Positions 41,873 through 50,529 of a DNA stretch of 64,000 bases are shown one piece after another. The notes beneath the pieces were generated by a model. It saw nothing but the letters and a program-made list of their open reading frames with translations, was not told the origin of the DNA and made no database searches. Position numbers and translations under genes: made by a program. The stretch comes from JAPLJC01 sp963697965 (GTDB lineage Bacteria > Desulfobacterota > Desulfobaccia > Desulfobaccales > 0-14-0-80-60-11): contig OY969108.1 of NCBI GenBank assembly GCA_963697965.1, positions 310,001 through 374,000 of the forward strand. Direction: 5' to 3'. Position 1 is the stretch's first letter. Every line of letters starts with the position of its first letter.

Positions 41873-42382
41873 TTACAACTTTTTCAGCCGCTGCTGCCGG
41901 CGGCGCTGGTCCTTGGGCAGGCGCCGGGCCGGGCCTTTTTTGAGGCGGTGGTCCCGGGATTCCTCCGGCTCCTCTCCGGTCTCCGGTTCCCGGTCCAACA
42001 GGTACTGCCTCTCGAACTGGGCGGCGTTGATCCAGGCGGCCCCCGCTCCTTGGGCCCAGGCCTGGATCTCCCGGTCGGAGGTGACCACCACGGCCCGCGC
42101 CCCCTCCAGGTCCAGCAGGCGCTTGATGACTTGGTCGGCCTTCTCTCCCCGCCGGGAGAAGATGATCGAGAGCCCCCGCTCCCGGTCCCGGCTCTCTTTG
42201 AGGTGGCCCTTGAGCCAGCCATCGAAGACCACGGTGATCCTCTGGGGGCGGCGCTCCCGGTAGGCCGCCAGCCGCGCCAGCAGCGCCGCCCTTCCGGCCT
42301 CCAGTTCCCGGGCGTCCAGTTCTTGCAACTCCGGGGACTGGCGGATCAAGTTGTAGCCATCGATAATGAGATGCAGGGCCAT
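41873..42382 (-). CDS. NYN-domain (YacP-like) ribonuclease
   Basis: A 169-residue PIN-like NYN-domain protein. Acidic active-site motifs are LIIDGYNLIRQS at the start, ITVVFDGW, EKADQVIKRL and VVVTSDREI, as in YacP/Rae1 nucleases that cut RNA at the ribosome. The C-terminus is a basic tail rich in Lys and Arg. It is divergent from the transpeptidase gene that follows. Confidence 0.87.
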   Translation of the reverse strand: MALHLIIDGYNLIRQSPELQELDARELEAGRAALLARLAAYRERRPQRITVVFDGWLKGHLKESRDRERGLSIIFSRRGEKADQVIKRLLDLEGARAVVVTSDREIQAWAQGAGAAWINAAQFERQYLLDREPETGEEPEESRDHRLKKGPARRLPKDQRRRQQRLKKL

Positions 42383-42428
42383 ATAAGATTATGAAACTTT
42401 TGTTAGCTATGGGTTAATAAAAACTTGC

Positions 42429-42457
42429 TTGCCAAAAGGCATTATCTCTGCTATAGT
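42429..42457 (+). promoter_or_regulatory. Promoter of the L,D-transpeptidase gene
   Basis: TTGCCA (42429-42434) and TATAGT (42452-42457) are 17 bp apart, about 47 bp before the chosen ATG. Confidence 0.6.
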
Positions 42458-42504
42458 GGCAACCGATTATGCAATATTACATAATCGGGGGAGGGGGATA
42501 CAAA

Positions 42505-43143
42505 ATGCGTAACTGGCTATATGCTTTGCTCATTTTGTCGCTGACGGCGGCGCTGGGGGGTTGCGCCGTGGCCCCGGAGAAACCCGCCACCGGCATCCAG
42601 GCCGCGTCGCTGCCGGAGTATACGCCGCCGCCGGCCAATCTCACTCAAGAACAAAGATATGTTAAAAACCTGTTGGCTAAAAACGGTTATGACGGCGAGG
42701 GCCCCGAACCCACGGTGATCGTGGTCCACAAGCTTAGCCGCAAGCTCACTTTTTACCAGGGGATTACCCCTCTTAAAACCTATCCGGTTGTTTTAGGTAG
42801 AGACCCCTACAACGATAAGTTGTGCCAGGGTGATACTTGCACTCCTGAAGGGGTGTACCGGGTGCGCGCCAAGTATCCCCACAGCAGATGGGACGCCTTC
42901 ATCTGGCTGAACTATCCCAACACCCAAAACTGGCTGAAGTTCGCCCGGGCCAAGGAAGCCGGGCGTCTGCCCCCGGATGCCGAGATCGGCGGCGATGTTG
43001 GCATCCACGGCACTGAGGACCCGCTGCGAAACCTGGAGGGCGAAAACTGGACCTATGGCTGCATCTCCCTGCAGAACCATGACCTGGAGGAAATCTATCC
43101 CCTGGTGACCGAGCGGACCCTGGTGGTCATCGAGAAGCAATAG
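42505..43143 (+). CDS. L,D-transpeptidase-family lipoprotein
   Basis: A 212-residue lipoprotein. The lipobox LTAALGGC gives Cys as residue 20 of the precursor. A YkuD domain follows: KLSRKLTFYQGITPLKTYPV, PEGVYRV, GIHGTEDPLRNL and the catalytic YGCISLQN. The usual Arg after GC[IV] is Ser here. It probably crosslinks peptidoglycan or attaches proteins to it in the periplasm. The ATG at 42505 follows GGGGGAGGGGG. Confidence 0.9.
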   Translation: MRNWLYALLILSLTAALGGCAVAPEKPATGIQAASLPEYTPPPANLTQEQRYVKNLLAKNGYDGEGPEPTVIVVHKLSRKLTFYQGITPLKTYPVVLGRDPYNDKLCQGDTCTPEGVYRVRAKYPHSRWDAFIWLNYPNTQNWLKFARAKEAGRLPPDAEIGGDVGIHGTEDPLRNLEGENWTYGCISLQNHDLEEIYPLVTERTLVVIEKQ

Positions 43144-43195
43144 CTCCCGGGGGGCCGCGCCGGCAGCCTGGTTTGGCAAGCGCTGCCCAGCCGCA

Positions 43196-43240
43196 CAGGG
43201 GCCGCAGGCATCAGACAGCGCCTGCGGCCCCTGGTTTTTT
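43196..43240. terminator. Terminator between convergent genes
   Basis: A perfect 14-bp stem CAGGGGCCGCAGGC / GCCTGCGGCCCCTG with a 10-nt loop, followed by TTTTTT on the plus strand. It ends the transpeptidase gene and may also serve htrA. Confidence 0.8.
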
Positions 43241-43255
43241 ATCCGCAAAATCCTC

Positions 43256-44764
43256 TTATTTCGGAACTTCCAGCATCAGGTACAGGGTGCGCCCCTGACG
43301 CTTCATAAGGAGCCGGGCGTAGCTCTCCTTCTTCAGCCGGGCCACCGCGGTCTCGAAGTCCTTGACCGTGTTGATGGCCTGGTTGTCGATCTCCAGCACG
43401 AGGTCTCCCGGCTGGATACCGGCGTCGGCCGCCGCGCTGCCCTGTTCCACCCCTTCCACCAGGACACCCTTGGTGTCCCGGAGGTGGAAGTGCCTGGCCA
43501 GCTCCGGGGTGATACTCTTCACCACCAGGCCCAGGCGGTTCTGCTCGCCGCCCCCTTCTTCCTTACCTTCGGTGGCCTGTTGCTCTTCCGTGAGTTCGCT
43601 GACGGTCACGTTGAAGGTCTTCTCCTTGCCGTCCCTGAGCACCTTGACGCTGGCCTTGGTGCCTGGGGCGGTGTCGGCCACCAGACGGGGCAGATCATTC
43701 ATTTCCTGGATGGGGTGGCCGTTGAATTCTATGATGATGTCCCCCCGCTTAATGCCTGCCTTTTCCGCGGGAGAGCCGGGATTGACTTCCGCCACCAGGG
43801 CCCCCTTGGCTTCGGACATCCCGAAGGACTTGGCCAGATCCGGGGTCACATTCTGCACTTCGACCCCGAGCATGCCGCGGGTTACCTTGCCCTTGGCCTT
43901 CAGTTGCGGGATTACCCACTTGGCCATATTGCTGGGGATGGCAAAGCCGATACCCTGGCCGCTGGCCAGAATGGCGGTATTGATGCCCACCACTTCGCCC
44001 TGGAGGTTGAGGAGGGGACCGCCGCTGTTGCCGGGGTTGATGGAGGCATCGGTTTGCAGGAAATTGTCATAGGGGCCGGCGCCGATCACCCGGCTCTTGG
44101 CGCTGATTATCCCCTGGGTGACGGTGTGGCTCAGGCCGAAGGGGTTGCCCACTGCCATGACCCAGTCTCCCACCCGCACCGCGTCGGAATCACCCAGCTT
44201 CAGGGAGGGCAGGTTCGCAGGCGGGTTGGTGATCTGAATCAAGGCCAGATCGGTCTTGGAATCCCGCCCCTTGATGGTGGCCTGGAGTTCCTGGCCCGCG
44301 AAGAGCTTGACGGTAATCTTGTCGGCGCCCTCCACCACGTGGTTGTTGGTGACGACGAGTCCCGAGGGATCGATGATGAAACCGGACCCCAGGCTGCGGG
44401 TCTTGAAGGTTTTGGGCATTTCCCCGAAAAATTTCTTAAAAAATTCCTGGAAGGGGTCCTGCCCCGGCCCGAAGGGTTGTTCCCCGCCCGGCCCAGGTTG
44501 CATCTGGTGGAAAAATTCCGTGGTCTGGTTTTTCACCTTTTTTTCGGTGCTGACGTTGACCACGGCCGTGCCGGTTTCCTTGGCCAGATTGGCAAAGGTG
44601 TCAGAGGTTATGGCCTGCGGGGCCGCCTGCGGGGCCACCTGCGGGGCCACCTGCGGGGCCACCTGCTGGGCCCGGGCCGGACTGGGGGACACCCCCAAGG
44701 CCACCAGGAACAGCAATCCTGGGATAAGCATCAACAAACTAAGGGATAGACTTCTTTTCTTCAT
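43256..44764 (-). CDS. degP: Periplasmic HtrA/DegP-type serine protease
   Basis: A 502-residue exported protease-chaperone. Signal peptide LLMLIPGLLFLVALGVSPSP; a Gln-Val-Ala-Pro repeat follows (about residues 33-50). The trypsin domain has His in VVTNNHVVEGA, Asp in SKTDLALIQI and Ser in NPGNSGGPLLN. Two PDZ domains follow, one after KGKVTRGMLGVEVQ and one near the end (GVEQGSAAADAGIQPGDLVL). It degrades misfolded envelope proteins. It overlaps the M16-like gene upstream by 26 bp. Confidence 0.95.
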   Translation of the reverse strand: MKKRSLSLSLLMLIPGLLFLVALGVSPSPARAQQVAPQVAPQVAPQAAPQAITSDTFANLAKETGTAVVNVSTEKKVKNQTTEFFHQMQPGPGGEQPFGPGQDPFQEFFKKFFGEMPKTFKTRSLGSGFIIDPSGLVVTNNHVVEGADKITVKLFAGQELQATIKGRDSKTDLALIQITNPPANLPSLKLGDSDAVRVGDWVMAVGNPFGLSHTVTQGIISAKSRVIGAGPYDNFLQTDASINPGNSGGPLLNLQGEVVGINTAILASGQGIGFAIPSNMAKWVIPQLKAKGKVTRGMLGVEVQNVTPDLAKSFGMSEAKGALVAEVNPGSPAEKAGIKRGDIIIEFNGHPIQEMNDLPRLVADTAPGTKASVKVLRDGKEKTFNVTVSELTEEQQATEGKEEGGGEQNRLGLVVKSITPELARHFHLRDTKGVLVEGVEQGSAAADAGIQPGDLVLEIDNQAINTVKDFETAVARLKKESYARLLMKRQGRTLYLMLEVPK

Positions 44765-46172
44765 GCCGATTCTCCTCTTTTTTCATATCAGGCTGCCCGG
44801 TCAAAGACGGGATGGCCGATTGTTTGCCTACCACCACCAAGAGATACTGGTCGGGTTGCAGGTATTTTTGCGCCACCCTCTGAATATCCGCGGGGGTCAG
44901 GTCCTGGATCAGCTTCGGATACTTCCAGGGATAATCCAACCCGAGCCCGTAGATTTCCACATAGCCCATGAGTTGGGCCCGCCTGGTCATGGAATCCATT
45001 TGCCGGGGGAAACTGCCGATTAAATAAGATTTGGCATCCTCAAGTTCCTTGGGCTTCACCGGCTGGTTCATGATTAGTTGGAGCTGTGCCCGCACCTGGG
45101 AGATGGCCTCGGCGGCGCTGGAGTTTTTGGTCTCCAGAGAGACGGTGAAGGGACCCGGTTCCAGCCCTGGGGCAAAGGAGCTGCGGACGCTGAAGGCCAG
45201 GCCGCGGTTCACCCGGATCTCGTCCAGCAGGCGGGAGGAAAAGCCACCGCCCCCCAGGATGTAATTCATTACCTGGCAGGCGTAAAAGTCCGGGTTGGCC
45301 CGGTTAATGCCCAGGTTCCCGAAAATGATGTTGGCCTGGCTGATGTCCCTGTCAATGAGCACCACCTTGCGTGCCATCAGCGGCGGCATGGCTGGCAGTT
45401 TCGGTGAAGGCAGATTTGCTGCTGGCCAGGCTCCGAAGATCTTGGTTACCCACTGGCGGGCCTCATCCTGGGTCAAATCCCCCACCACCGATAAGACCGC
45501 GTTGTTGGGGCGGTAGTAGGTCCGGTGAAACTGCGCCAGGTCCTGGGGGGTGATGGCAGCCAGACCCTGGGGGGTGCCCATCGCCGGATGGCCATAAGGA
45601 AAGTTTCCGTAGAGGTCCCTGGCGAAGGTGCGGCGGGCCACCAGCATGGGGTCGTCTTCCTCGCTTTTCAGGGTGGCCTGGAATTGCGCCACCTTTCGCT
45701 CCACTTCAGCAGGGGCGAAGGCGGGGTTCAACAAGACGTCCTGGAGGAGCCCCAGGCCGGCATCCAGGTCCGTTTTCAAAATGATCAGGCTGATGGTGGC
45801 AAAATCATCGCCCCCCCGGGCCGTGAGACGAGCCCCGATAAAATCGGCTTCCTGGGCGATCTGGGTAGCGCTCTTCCCCTTGGCGCCACTCGCAAGCAGG
45901 GAAGCCGTAAGGTTGGCCAAACCCTCCTTCCCTTCGGGGTCTTCCAGGGTGCCGGCCTTGATGAACATCTGCAGGGAGACCATGGGCAACCCGGACTGTT
46001 GGGAAAAGAGCCAGACCAGCCCGTTGGGCAGTTGTTCCCGCACCCCCAAAACAGCTTCGGAGGCTGCGGCTGGTCCCTGCCCAAAGAGCCCGCTCAGCAA
46101 AGCCAGGACCAGGACCGGCATGATTAACCGGCCCCTGGCCATGCACAGCCAATTTTTCGGCTTAAGACCCAT
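44739..46172 (-). CDS. M16-family peptidase-like protein (non-catalytic subunit type)
   Basis: A 477-residue exported protein with a signal peptide (LIMPVLVLALLSGLFGQGPA). The M16 fold is plain (NGLVWLFSQQSGLPMVSLQM, RTYYRPNNAVLSVVGDLTQD, FSSRLLDEIRVNRGLAFSV), but the HxxEH zinc motif is replaced (KEGLANLTASLLASG). This is the partner subunit of dimeric M16 systems, carrying the C-terminal R/Y pair. I chose ATG 46172 (MGLKPKNW) because AGGA precedes it; the frame is open to 46205. Confidence 0.88.
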   Translation of the reverse strand: MGLKPKNWLCMARGRLIMPVLVLALLSGLFGQGPAAASEAVLGVREQLPNGLVWLFSQQSGLPMVSLQMFIKAGTLEDPEGKEGLANLTASLLASGAKGKSATQIAQEADFIGARLTARGGDDFATISLIILKTDLDAGLGLLQDVLLNPAFAPAEVERKVAQFQATLKSEEDDPMLVARRTFARDLYGNFPYGHPAMGTPQGLAAITPQDLAQFHRTYYRPNNAVLSVVGDLTQDEARQWVTKIFGAWPAANLPSPKLPAMPPLMARKVVLIDRDISQANIIFGNLGINRANPDFYACQVMNYILGGGGFSSRLLDEIRVNRGLAFSVRSSFAPGLEPGPFTVSLETKNSSAAEAISQVRAQLQLIMNQPVKPKELEDAKSYLIGSFPRQMDSMTRRAQLMGYVEIYGLGLDYPWKYPKLIQDLTPADIQRVAQKYLQPDQYLLVVVGKQSAIPSLTGQPDMKKEENRHEEKKSIP

Positions 46173-46246
46173 AAAGTGATCCTGGAGACATAAACATTTA
46201 AACACGTTAGGAGGGCTACCCCGTCAACGGAACCCCGCCCTTTTTC

Positions 46247-47692
46247 CTATCTGATGGCCCCGCCTGGATGGAAATGGCCGCCCTCGGGCTTGCCGGTCTT
46301 GACCGGCGCCAGGAGGCCCAGGGTGCAGTTCATGGGCACCAGGTATTTTTGGGCCACCCGCCGGACGTCAGCGGCGGTCACCTGCTGGAGCTTGGGGATG
46401 TACTCCTTCAAAAGGGTCCAGCGGGCCACGCTCTCGGTTTGGCCCAGCAACATGGCCCGGAAGAAGATGGAGTCCTGGTGCAGGTAGAATTCGGCGCTGG
46501 CCTGATTTTTGGCCTTGAGCAGCTCCCGGGGGCTCACCAGTTCCGTTTGCAGCCTTTTTAACTCGGTGTCCAGGCCCGCCTCCAATTGAGCCAGAGTTTT
46601 GCCCGGCATGGGCTGGCCAGAAAGCATAAAGAGAAAGGGATCGCAGGTATACAGGTCATAGTCCGCCCCCACCTCCAGGGCCAGCTTCTGCTCATAAACC
46701 AGGTCGTGATAAAGACGGGAGCTATGCCCCTCGGAGAGGATGCGGGAGAGCAGCTCCAGGGGATAGGCATCCTCCGGTGTCTGCCAGTTAGGGGTGTGAT
46801 AGCTCATCAAAAGATAGGGGAATTGCGCCTCCCGGTGCACCCAGACGAGGCGCTCTCCGTATTGCGGCGGCTCCTGGGCAGTGACCTTTGGGGGTTCCGG
46901 CCCGGCCGGCAAACCCCCGACGGTGTCCTCGATCTCTTTCAATGCCTCCTTGGGCTCGATATCCCCCACCACCACCAGGGTGCAATTGTTGGGTTGATAG
47001 TAGCGATGGTAATATTGTTGATAGTCCTCCAGGCTGATGCTCTCGATGTCGTGCTGCCAGCCGATCACCGGCCACTGGTAGGGGTGGGCCTCGAAGGTGG
47101 CGGCCAGAGCGGCTTCCTCCATGAAGCTTTGGGGCTCGTCATCTGTCGTCAGGCGCCGCTCTTCCAAGACCACCTTTTTGTCCGTCTGGAAGCCCTCTTC
47201 ATTGACGTTGATGCCCTTCATGCGGTCGGCTTCCATCTCCAGCCAGTGTTTGAGCTGATCCTTGGGGCCGGTTTCAAAAAAGGCGGTATAGTCCCGGGAG
47301 GTAAAGGCGTTATCCGAGCCTCCCACCCTTCCTACTTCCCGGGAGAAGTATTTGGGGCCATACTTGGCAGTCCCTTTGAACATCATGTATTCGGCGACAT
47401 GGGAGATGCCGGTCTTGCCCAGGCATTCATTGCGGGACCCCACCCGATACCAGAGCTGGAGGGTGATGATGGGCGCCCGGGTCTCTTTGAGGAGGAGCAC
47501 CTTCAGCCCATTATCGAGCTTGTGCTCCACCACCTGGTCAAAGAGGTTGGGGCCCGCCTGGGCCCGGAGGTCCGCCGGCGCGGCCAGGCTGAGCCCGATG
47601 GCCGTTAGGACGGCTGCGATGAGAACTCGTCCGGAGGACGCGTCAGCTCCGGGGCGGCTGCCGCCAGCAAAGATGCGGGAGAATAAGGTCAT
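46247..47692 (-). CDS. M16-family peptidase-like protein with altered zinc motif
   Basis: A 481-residue exported member. Signal region VLIAAVLTAIGLSLAAPADL; then VLLLKETRAPIITLQLWYRV and GSRNECLGKTGISHVAEYMM. The zinc motif, normally HxxEH, reads HVAEY: the second His is Tyr. The distant Glu ligand region (VVLEERR) is kept. It lies 74 bp before the other M16 gene, so the two should form a heterodimer. Whether it still cleaves peptides is doubtful. Confidence 0.9.
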   Translation of the reverse strand: MTLFSRIFAGGSRPGADASSGRVLIAAVLTAIGLSLAAPADLRAQAGPNLFDQVVEHKLDNGLKVLLLKETRAPIITLQLWYRVGSRNECLGKTGISHVAEYMMFKGTAKYGPKYFSREVGRVGGSDNAFTSRDYTAFFETGPKDQLKHWLEMEADRMKGINVNEEGFQTDKKVVLEERRLTTDDEPQSFMEEAALAATFEAHPYQWPVIGWQHDIESISLEDYQQYYHRYYQPNNCTLVVVGDIEPKEALKEIEDTVGGLPAGPEPPKVTAQEPPQYGERLVWVHREAQFPYLLMSYHTPNWQTPEDAYPLELLSRILSEGHSSRLYHDLVYEQKLALEVGADYDLYTCDPFLFMLSGQPMPGKTLAQLEAGLDTELKRLQTELVSPRELLKAKNQASAEFYLHQDSIFFRAMLLGQTESVARWTLLKEYIPKLQQVTAADVRRVAQKYLVPMNCTLGLLAPVKTGKPEGGHFHPGGAIR

Positions 47693-47850
47693 GAGTTATG
47701 GGTCTGCATCCCTTTGGGGTTTGGCGGCGCCCAGGCGGCCGGAAAGCAAATGGACTCGTTCCGGGGACAGGGGAAAAGGCGAACCCCCCGTTCCTTTAAC
47801 AAGTTAAATTATATATTTCCCGGAAATAATTCAAGGGACGAGCTGCAATA

Positions 47851-48318
47851 TTATGCCTCCGCCCCGGATTCGGCTCCCGGCCTCAGGGTATGGAAAATCG
47901 TCAAGAGCAGGGCGGCGCCGCAGGAGGCGGCCAGGTCCAGGCCCACATCCGAGAGGCTGCCGGAGCGGGATGTTAACAGGGATTGGTGGCCTTCATCCAG
48001 GAGGGCCACGGCCAGGCAGAACCCCAGGGACCAGAGAAAGGCGCGGCCGCCCTGATAACCCAGGCCGCCCCGGAAGGCCCGGAACCACAAAACATAGAGG
48101 AAGCCGTAGTCAAAGAAATGCCCCACCCCCTTGCGCAGATAGAGGTGGATCAAAGCGAAGTTGGCGTGGCTCAGGTTCGGCAGCAACCAGCGCAAAATAC
48201 TTCCGGTATTTTTGTCGGACCCCAGGTCCCCGGAGAGGGATAACATCACCCCGCCCCAAAGCAGGACCGGCAGCCAGTACCTCAGAAATTTACTGCCTTG
48301 CGGATGCGAGATCCCCAT
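47851..48318 (-). CDS. VanZ-family membrane protein
   Basis: About 155 residues with four hydrophobic helices (YWLPVLLWGGVMLSLSGD, GHFFDYGFLYVLWFRAF, FLWSLGFCLAVALLDEGHQS, LDLAASCGAALLL). KGVGHFFDYGFL and DEGHQSLLTSRSGSLSDVGL are VanZ hallmarks. I prefer ATG 48318 to the TTG at 48378. Function in this genome is unknown; relatives confer teicoplanin tolerance. Confidence 0.85.
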   Translation of the reverse strand: MGISHPQGSKFLRYWLPVLLWGGVMLSLSGDLGSDKNTGSILRWLLPNLSHANFALIHLYLRKGVGHFFDYGFLYVLWFRAFRGGLGYQGGRAFLWSLGFCLAVALLDEGHQSLLTSRSGSLSDVGLDLAASCGAALLLTIFHTLRPGAESGAEA

Positions 48319-48471
48319 GCCCCACGCCCTTTCATTTAGTTGGACTTCTGCTGGATGTTCTTCAACTGGCAGCAGCAACCAAAACCGCTGGAAAAGAAAA
48401 CCTCGGTCTCCCTGAAAAGGTCATTCTGGGCGAAACGACCTGGAACCGGCTCCCCGGGGTTAAGCGTGCCT

Positions 48472-49266
48472 TTAGACGATGGATCTGACGACCCCGCCGT
48501 CGACCCGTAAAGCCGCGCCGTTGGTGGCCGAGGCCAGGGGGCTGGCCAGATAGGCCACCAGGTTGGCGACCTCTTCGGTGCTGGCGAAGCGCTGCAGAAT
48601 GGAGGTGGGACGGACAGACCGGAAGAATTCCTTCTCCACCTCCGCCGGCGAAATTCCCTTGGCCTGGGCCAGTTCCGCGATGAAACGGCCGACGCCTTCC
48701 GAGCGGGTGGGACCGGGAAGCACCGCGTTCACCGTCACTCCCGTGCCCCTGGTCGTCTCTGCCAGCCCCCGGCTCAAGGCCAGATACATGGCCTTGGTGA
48801 CGCCGTAATGGATCATCTCCACCGGGATGTTGATCCCGGACTCGCTGGACAGGAAGATGATACGGCCCCAGTCGGCGGCCTTCATGCCCGGCAGGTAGCA
48901 GCGGGACAGGCGCAAGCCGCTCATGAAGTTGGTCTCGATGATAGCCTGCCAGTCGGCGTCGCTGATCGCTGCGAAGTCCCGATGCTCGTACATCCCCAGG
49001 TTGTTGACCAGGATATCCACCGCCGGAAAGCGGCGGCCGGTCTCCGCGGCCCCCTCAGCTTTCGCCAGGTCGGCCACCAGGGGTTCGAGATGCGACTGAG
49101 GATGTGCCTGGCGAATCTGATCGATGGCCCCGGCCACCCGGGCCTCGGTGCGGCCGTTGACGATTACCCGGCACCCTTCGGCCACCAGGGATTTGGCAAT
49201 GGCCAGGCCGATCCCGGCGGTGGAGCCGGTCACCAGGGCCAGTTTGTTCTCGATCTTCAGGTCCAT
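48472..49266 (-). CDS. Short-chain dehydrogenase/reductase
   Basis: A 264-residue Rossmann-fold oxidoreductase. The coenzyme site is TGSTAGIG, the structural motif is NNLG, and the catalytic residues lie in FLSSES and YGVTK. It ends with the GAALRVDGGVV segment of classical SDRs. Substrate unknown; similar to 3-oxoacyl-ACP reductase-like enzymes. It lies 133 bp downstream of ftsY and may be separately expressed. Confidence 0.88.
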   Translation of the reverse strand: MDLKIENKLALVTGSTAGIGLAIAKSLVAEGCRVIVNGRTEARVAGAIDQIRQAHPQSHLEPLVADLAKAEGAAETGRRFPAVDILVNNLGMYEHRDFAAISDADWQAIIETNFMSGLRLSRCYLPGMKAADWGRIIFLSSESGINIPVEMIHYGVTKAMYLALSRGLAETTRGTGVTVNAVLPGPTRSEGVGRFIAELAQAKGISPAEVEKEFFRSVRPTSILQRFASTEEVANLVAYLASPLASATNGAALRVDGGVVRSIV

Positions 49267-49399
49267 AAGCTCTCCAACCGATTCTTTATCTTGAAGATAT
49301 TCACTGGATTGAGGTCGTCAAGGAAGGTGGGGTGCCGGGAAAGCGCGGGGCGCACGGCGCCTGGGGCTGGCGCAGGTAAAAGGCGGGACTTAGGCGGCC

Positions 49400-50527
49400 T
49401 CAGCCCAGGATGGCCTCCACAAAGGCCTGGGCCTCGAAGGGCCGCAGGTCCTCCATGGCCTCGCCCACCCCCAGGTAACGCAAGGGGATGCCGGTTTCAT
49501 GGACCACTCCCAGGGCCACCCCGCCCTTGGCGGTGCCGTCCATCTTGGTGAGGACCAGGCCGGTGAGCCCCACCGCCTCGTGGAACAGGCGGGCCTGGCT
49601 CAGGGCATTCTGGCCGGTGGTGGCGTCCAGGACCAGGAAGACCTCGTGGGGCGCGCCGGGAAGCTTCTTGGCCGCGGTGCGCTGCATCTTTTTCATTTCC
49701 TCCATCAAGTTCACCTTGGTATGGAGGCGCCCGGCGGTATCGATATAGACCGTGTCCACCCCCCGGGCCTGGGCCGCGGCCATTCCGTCAAAGACCACCG
49801 CCGCGGGGTCGGCCCCGGATTTTTGCCTGACCACGGCAATCCCCAGGCGCTGGCCCCAGGTCTCCAGTTGCTCCACCGCCGCGGCCCGGAAGGTGTCGGC
49901 GGCCACCAGCAGCGGGGTGAGGCCCCGGGACAGGTCCCGGTGGGCCAGTTTGGCGATGGTGGTGGTCTTGCCCACGCCATTGACCCCCACCACCATCATT
50001 ACCCAGGGCCGGGCCTCGATCTGCGGGGGCGGTGGCGCCACGGCCAGCAGGGCCAACATCTCCTCCTTCAGGGCGGCCTTCAGCCGGGTTGGGTCCAAAA
50101 GCTCCCGGCGCCGCAACTTCTCGTTAAGGGAGCGGATGAGAAACAGGGTGGTCTCCACCCCGAGATCGGCGGAGATCAGTAATTCTTCCAGATCATCCAG
50201 GAGTTGGGCGTCCACCTGCCGCCGCCCCTTGAGGAGACGGTCCAGGCCCCCCGACAGGGCCTCGCGGGTGCGGCCCAGCCGCTCCCGCAGGCGGCGGAAC
50301 CTGCCCCGGTGCGGCTCCTCACCCTCGGCTTCAGGTTCCTCGGCGGCCTCTTCGATTGGCGTGGCAACGGCGGGTTTAAAACCCGCCGCTACATCTTCTG
50401 CGGGCTCCGGGGGGGAGGACCCGGCCCCTCCGGACTCTAAGGCGGGGACTTCTTCCGGCGGCGGGGCCTCGCTTTCCTCCCGGCCCTTTTTCCGGTCCTT
50501 GTCTTGGCGGCGAAACCAGCGGCCCAT
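49400..50527 (-). CDS. ftsY: Signal recognition particle receptor
   Basis: A 375-residue SRP receptor GTPase. A charged acidic N-terminal domain (about 1-80) precedes the NG domain. G1 is GVNGVGKTTTIAKL; DTAGRLHTK and TKMDGTAKGG are the G3 and G4 boxes. It docks ribosome-SRP complexes at the inner membrane. A dispersed palindrome lies in frame in the N-terminal domain (reading AAGFKPAVA). The gene starts 2 bp after glyS ends. Confidence 0.95.
   Translation of the reverse strand: MGRWFRRQDKDRKKGREESEAPPPEEVPALESGGAGSSPPEPAEDVAAGFKPAVATPIEEAAEEPEAEGEEPHRGRFRRLRERLGRTREALSGGLDRLLKGRRQVDAQLLDDLEELLISADLGVETTLFLIRSLNEKLRRRELLDPTRLKAALKEEMLALLAVAPPPPQIEARPWVMMVVGVNGVGKTTTIAKLAHRDLSRGLTPLLVAADTFRAAAVEQLETWGQRLGIAVVRQKSGADPAAVVFDGMAAAQARGVDTVYIDTAGRLHTKVNLMEEMKKMQRTAAKKLPGAPHEVFLVLDATTGQNALSQARLFHEAVGLTGLVLTKMDGTAKGGVALGVVHETGIPLRYLGVGEAMEDLRPFEAQAFVEAILG
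50368..50393. repeat. GGCGGGTTT palindrome inside ftsY
   Basis: GGCGGGTTT-A-AAACCCGCC (50369-50387) plus flanking GCTAC, the same palindrome as in intergenic regions and terminators. It is in frame and falls in the tolerant acidic domain of FtsY. Confidence 0.75.
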
Positions 50528-50529
50528 GG

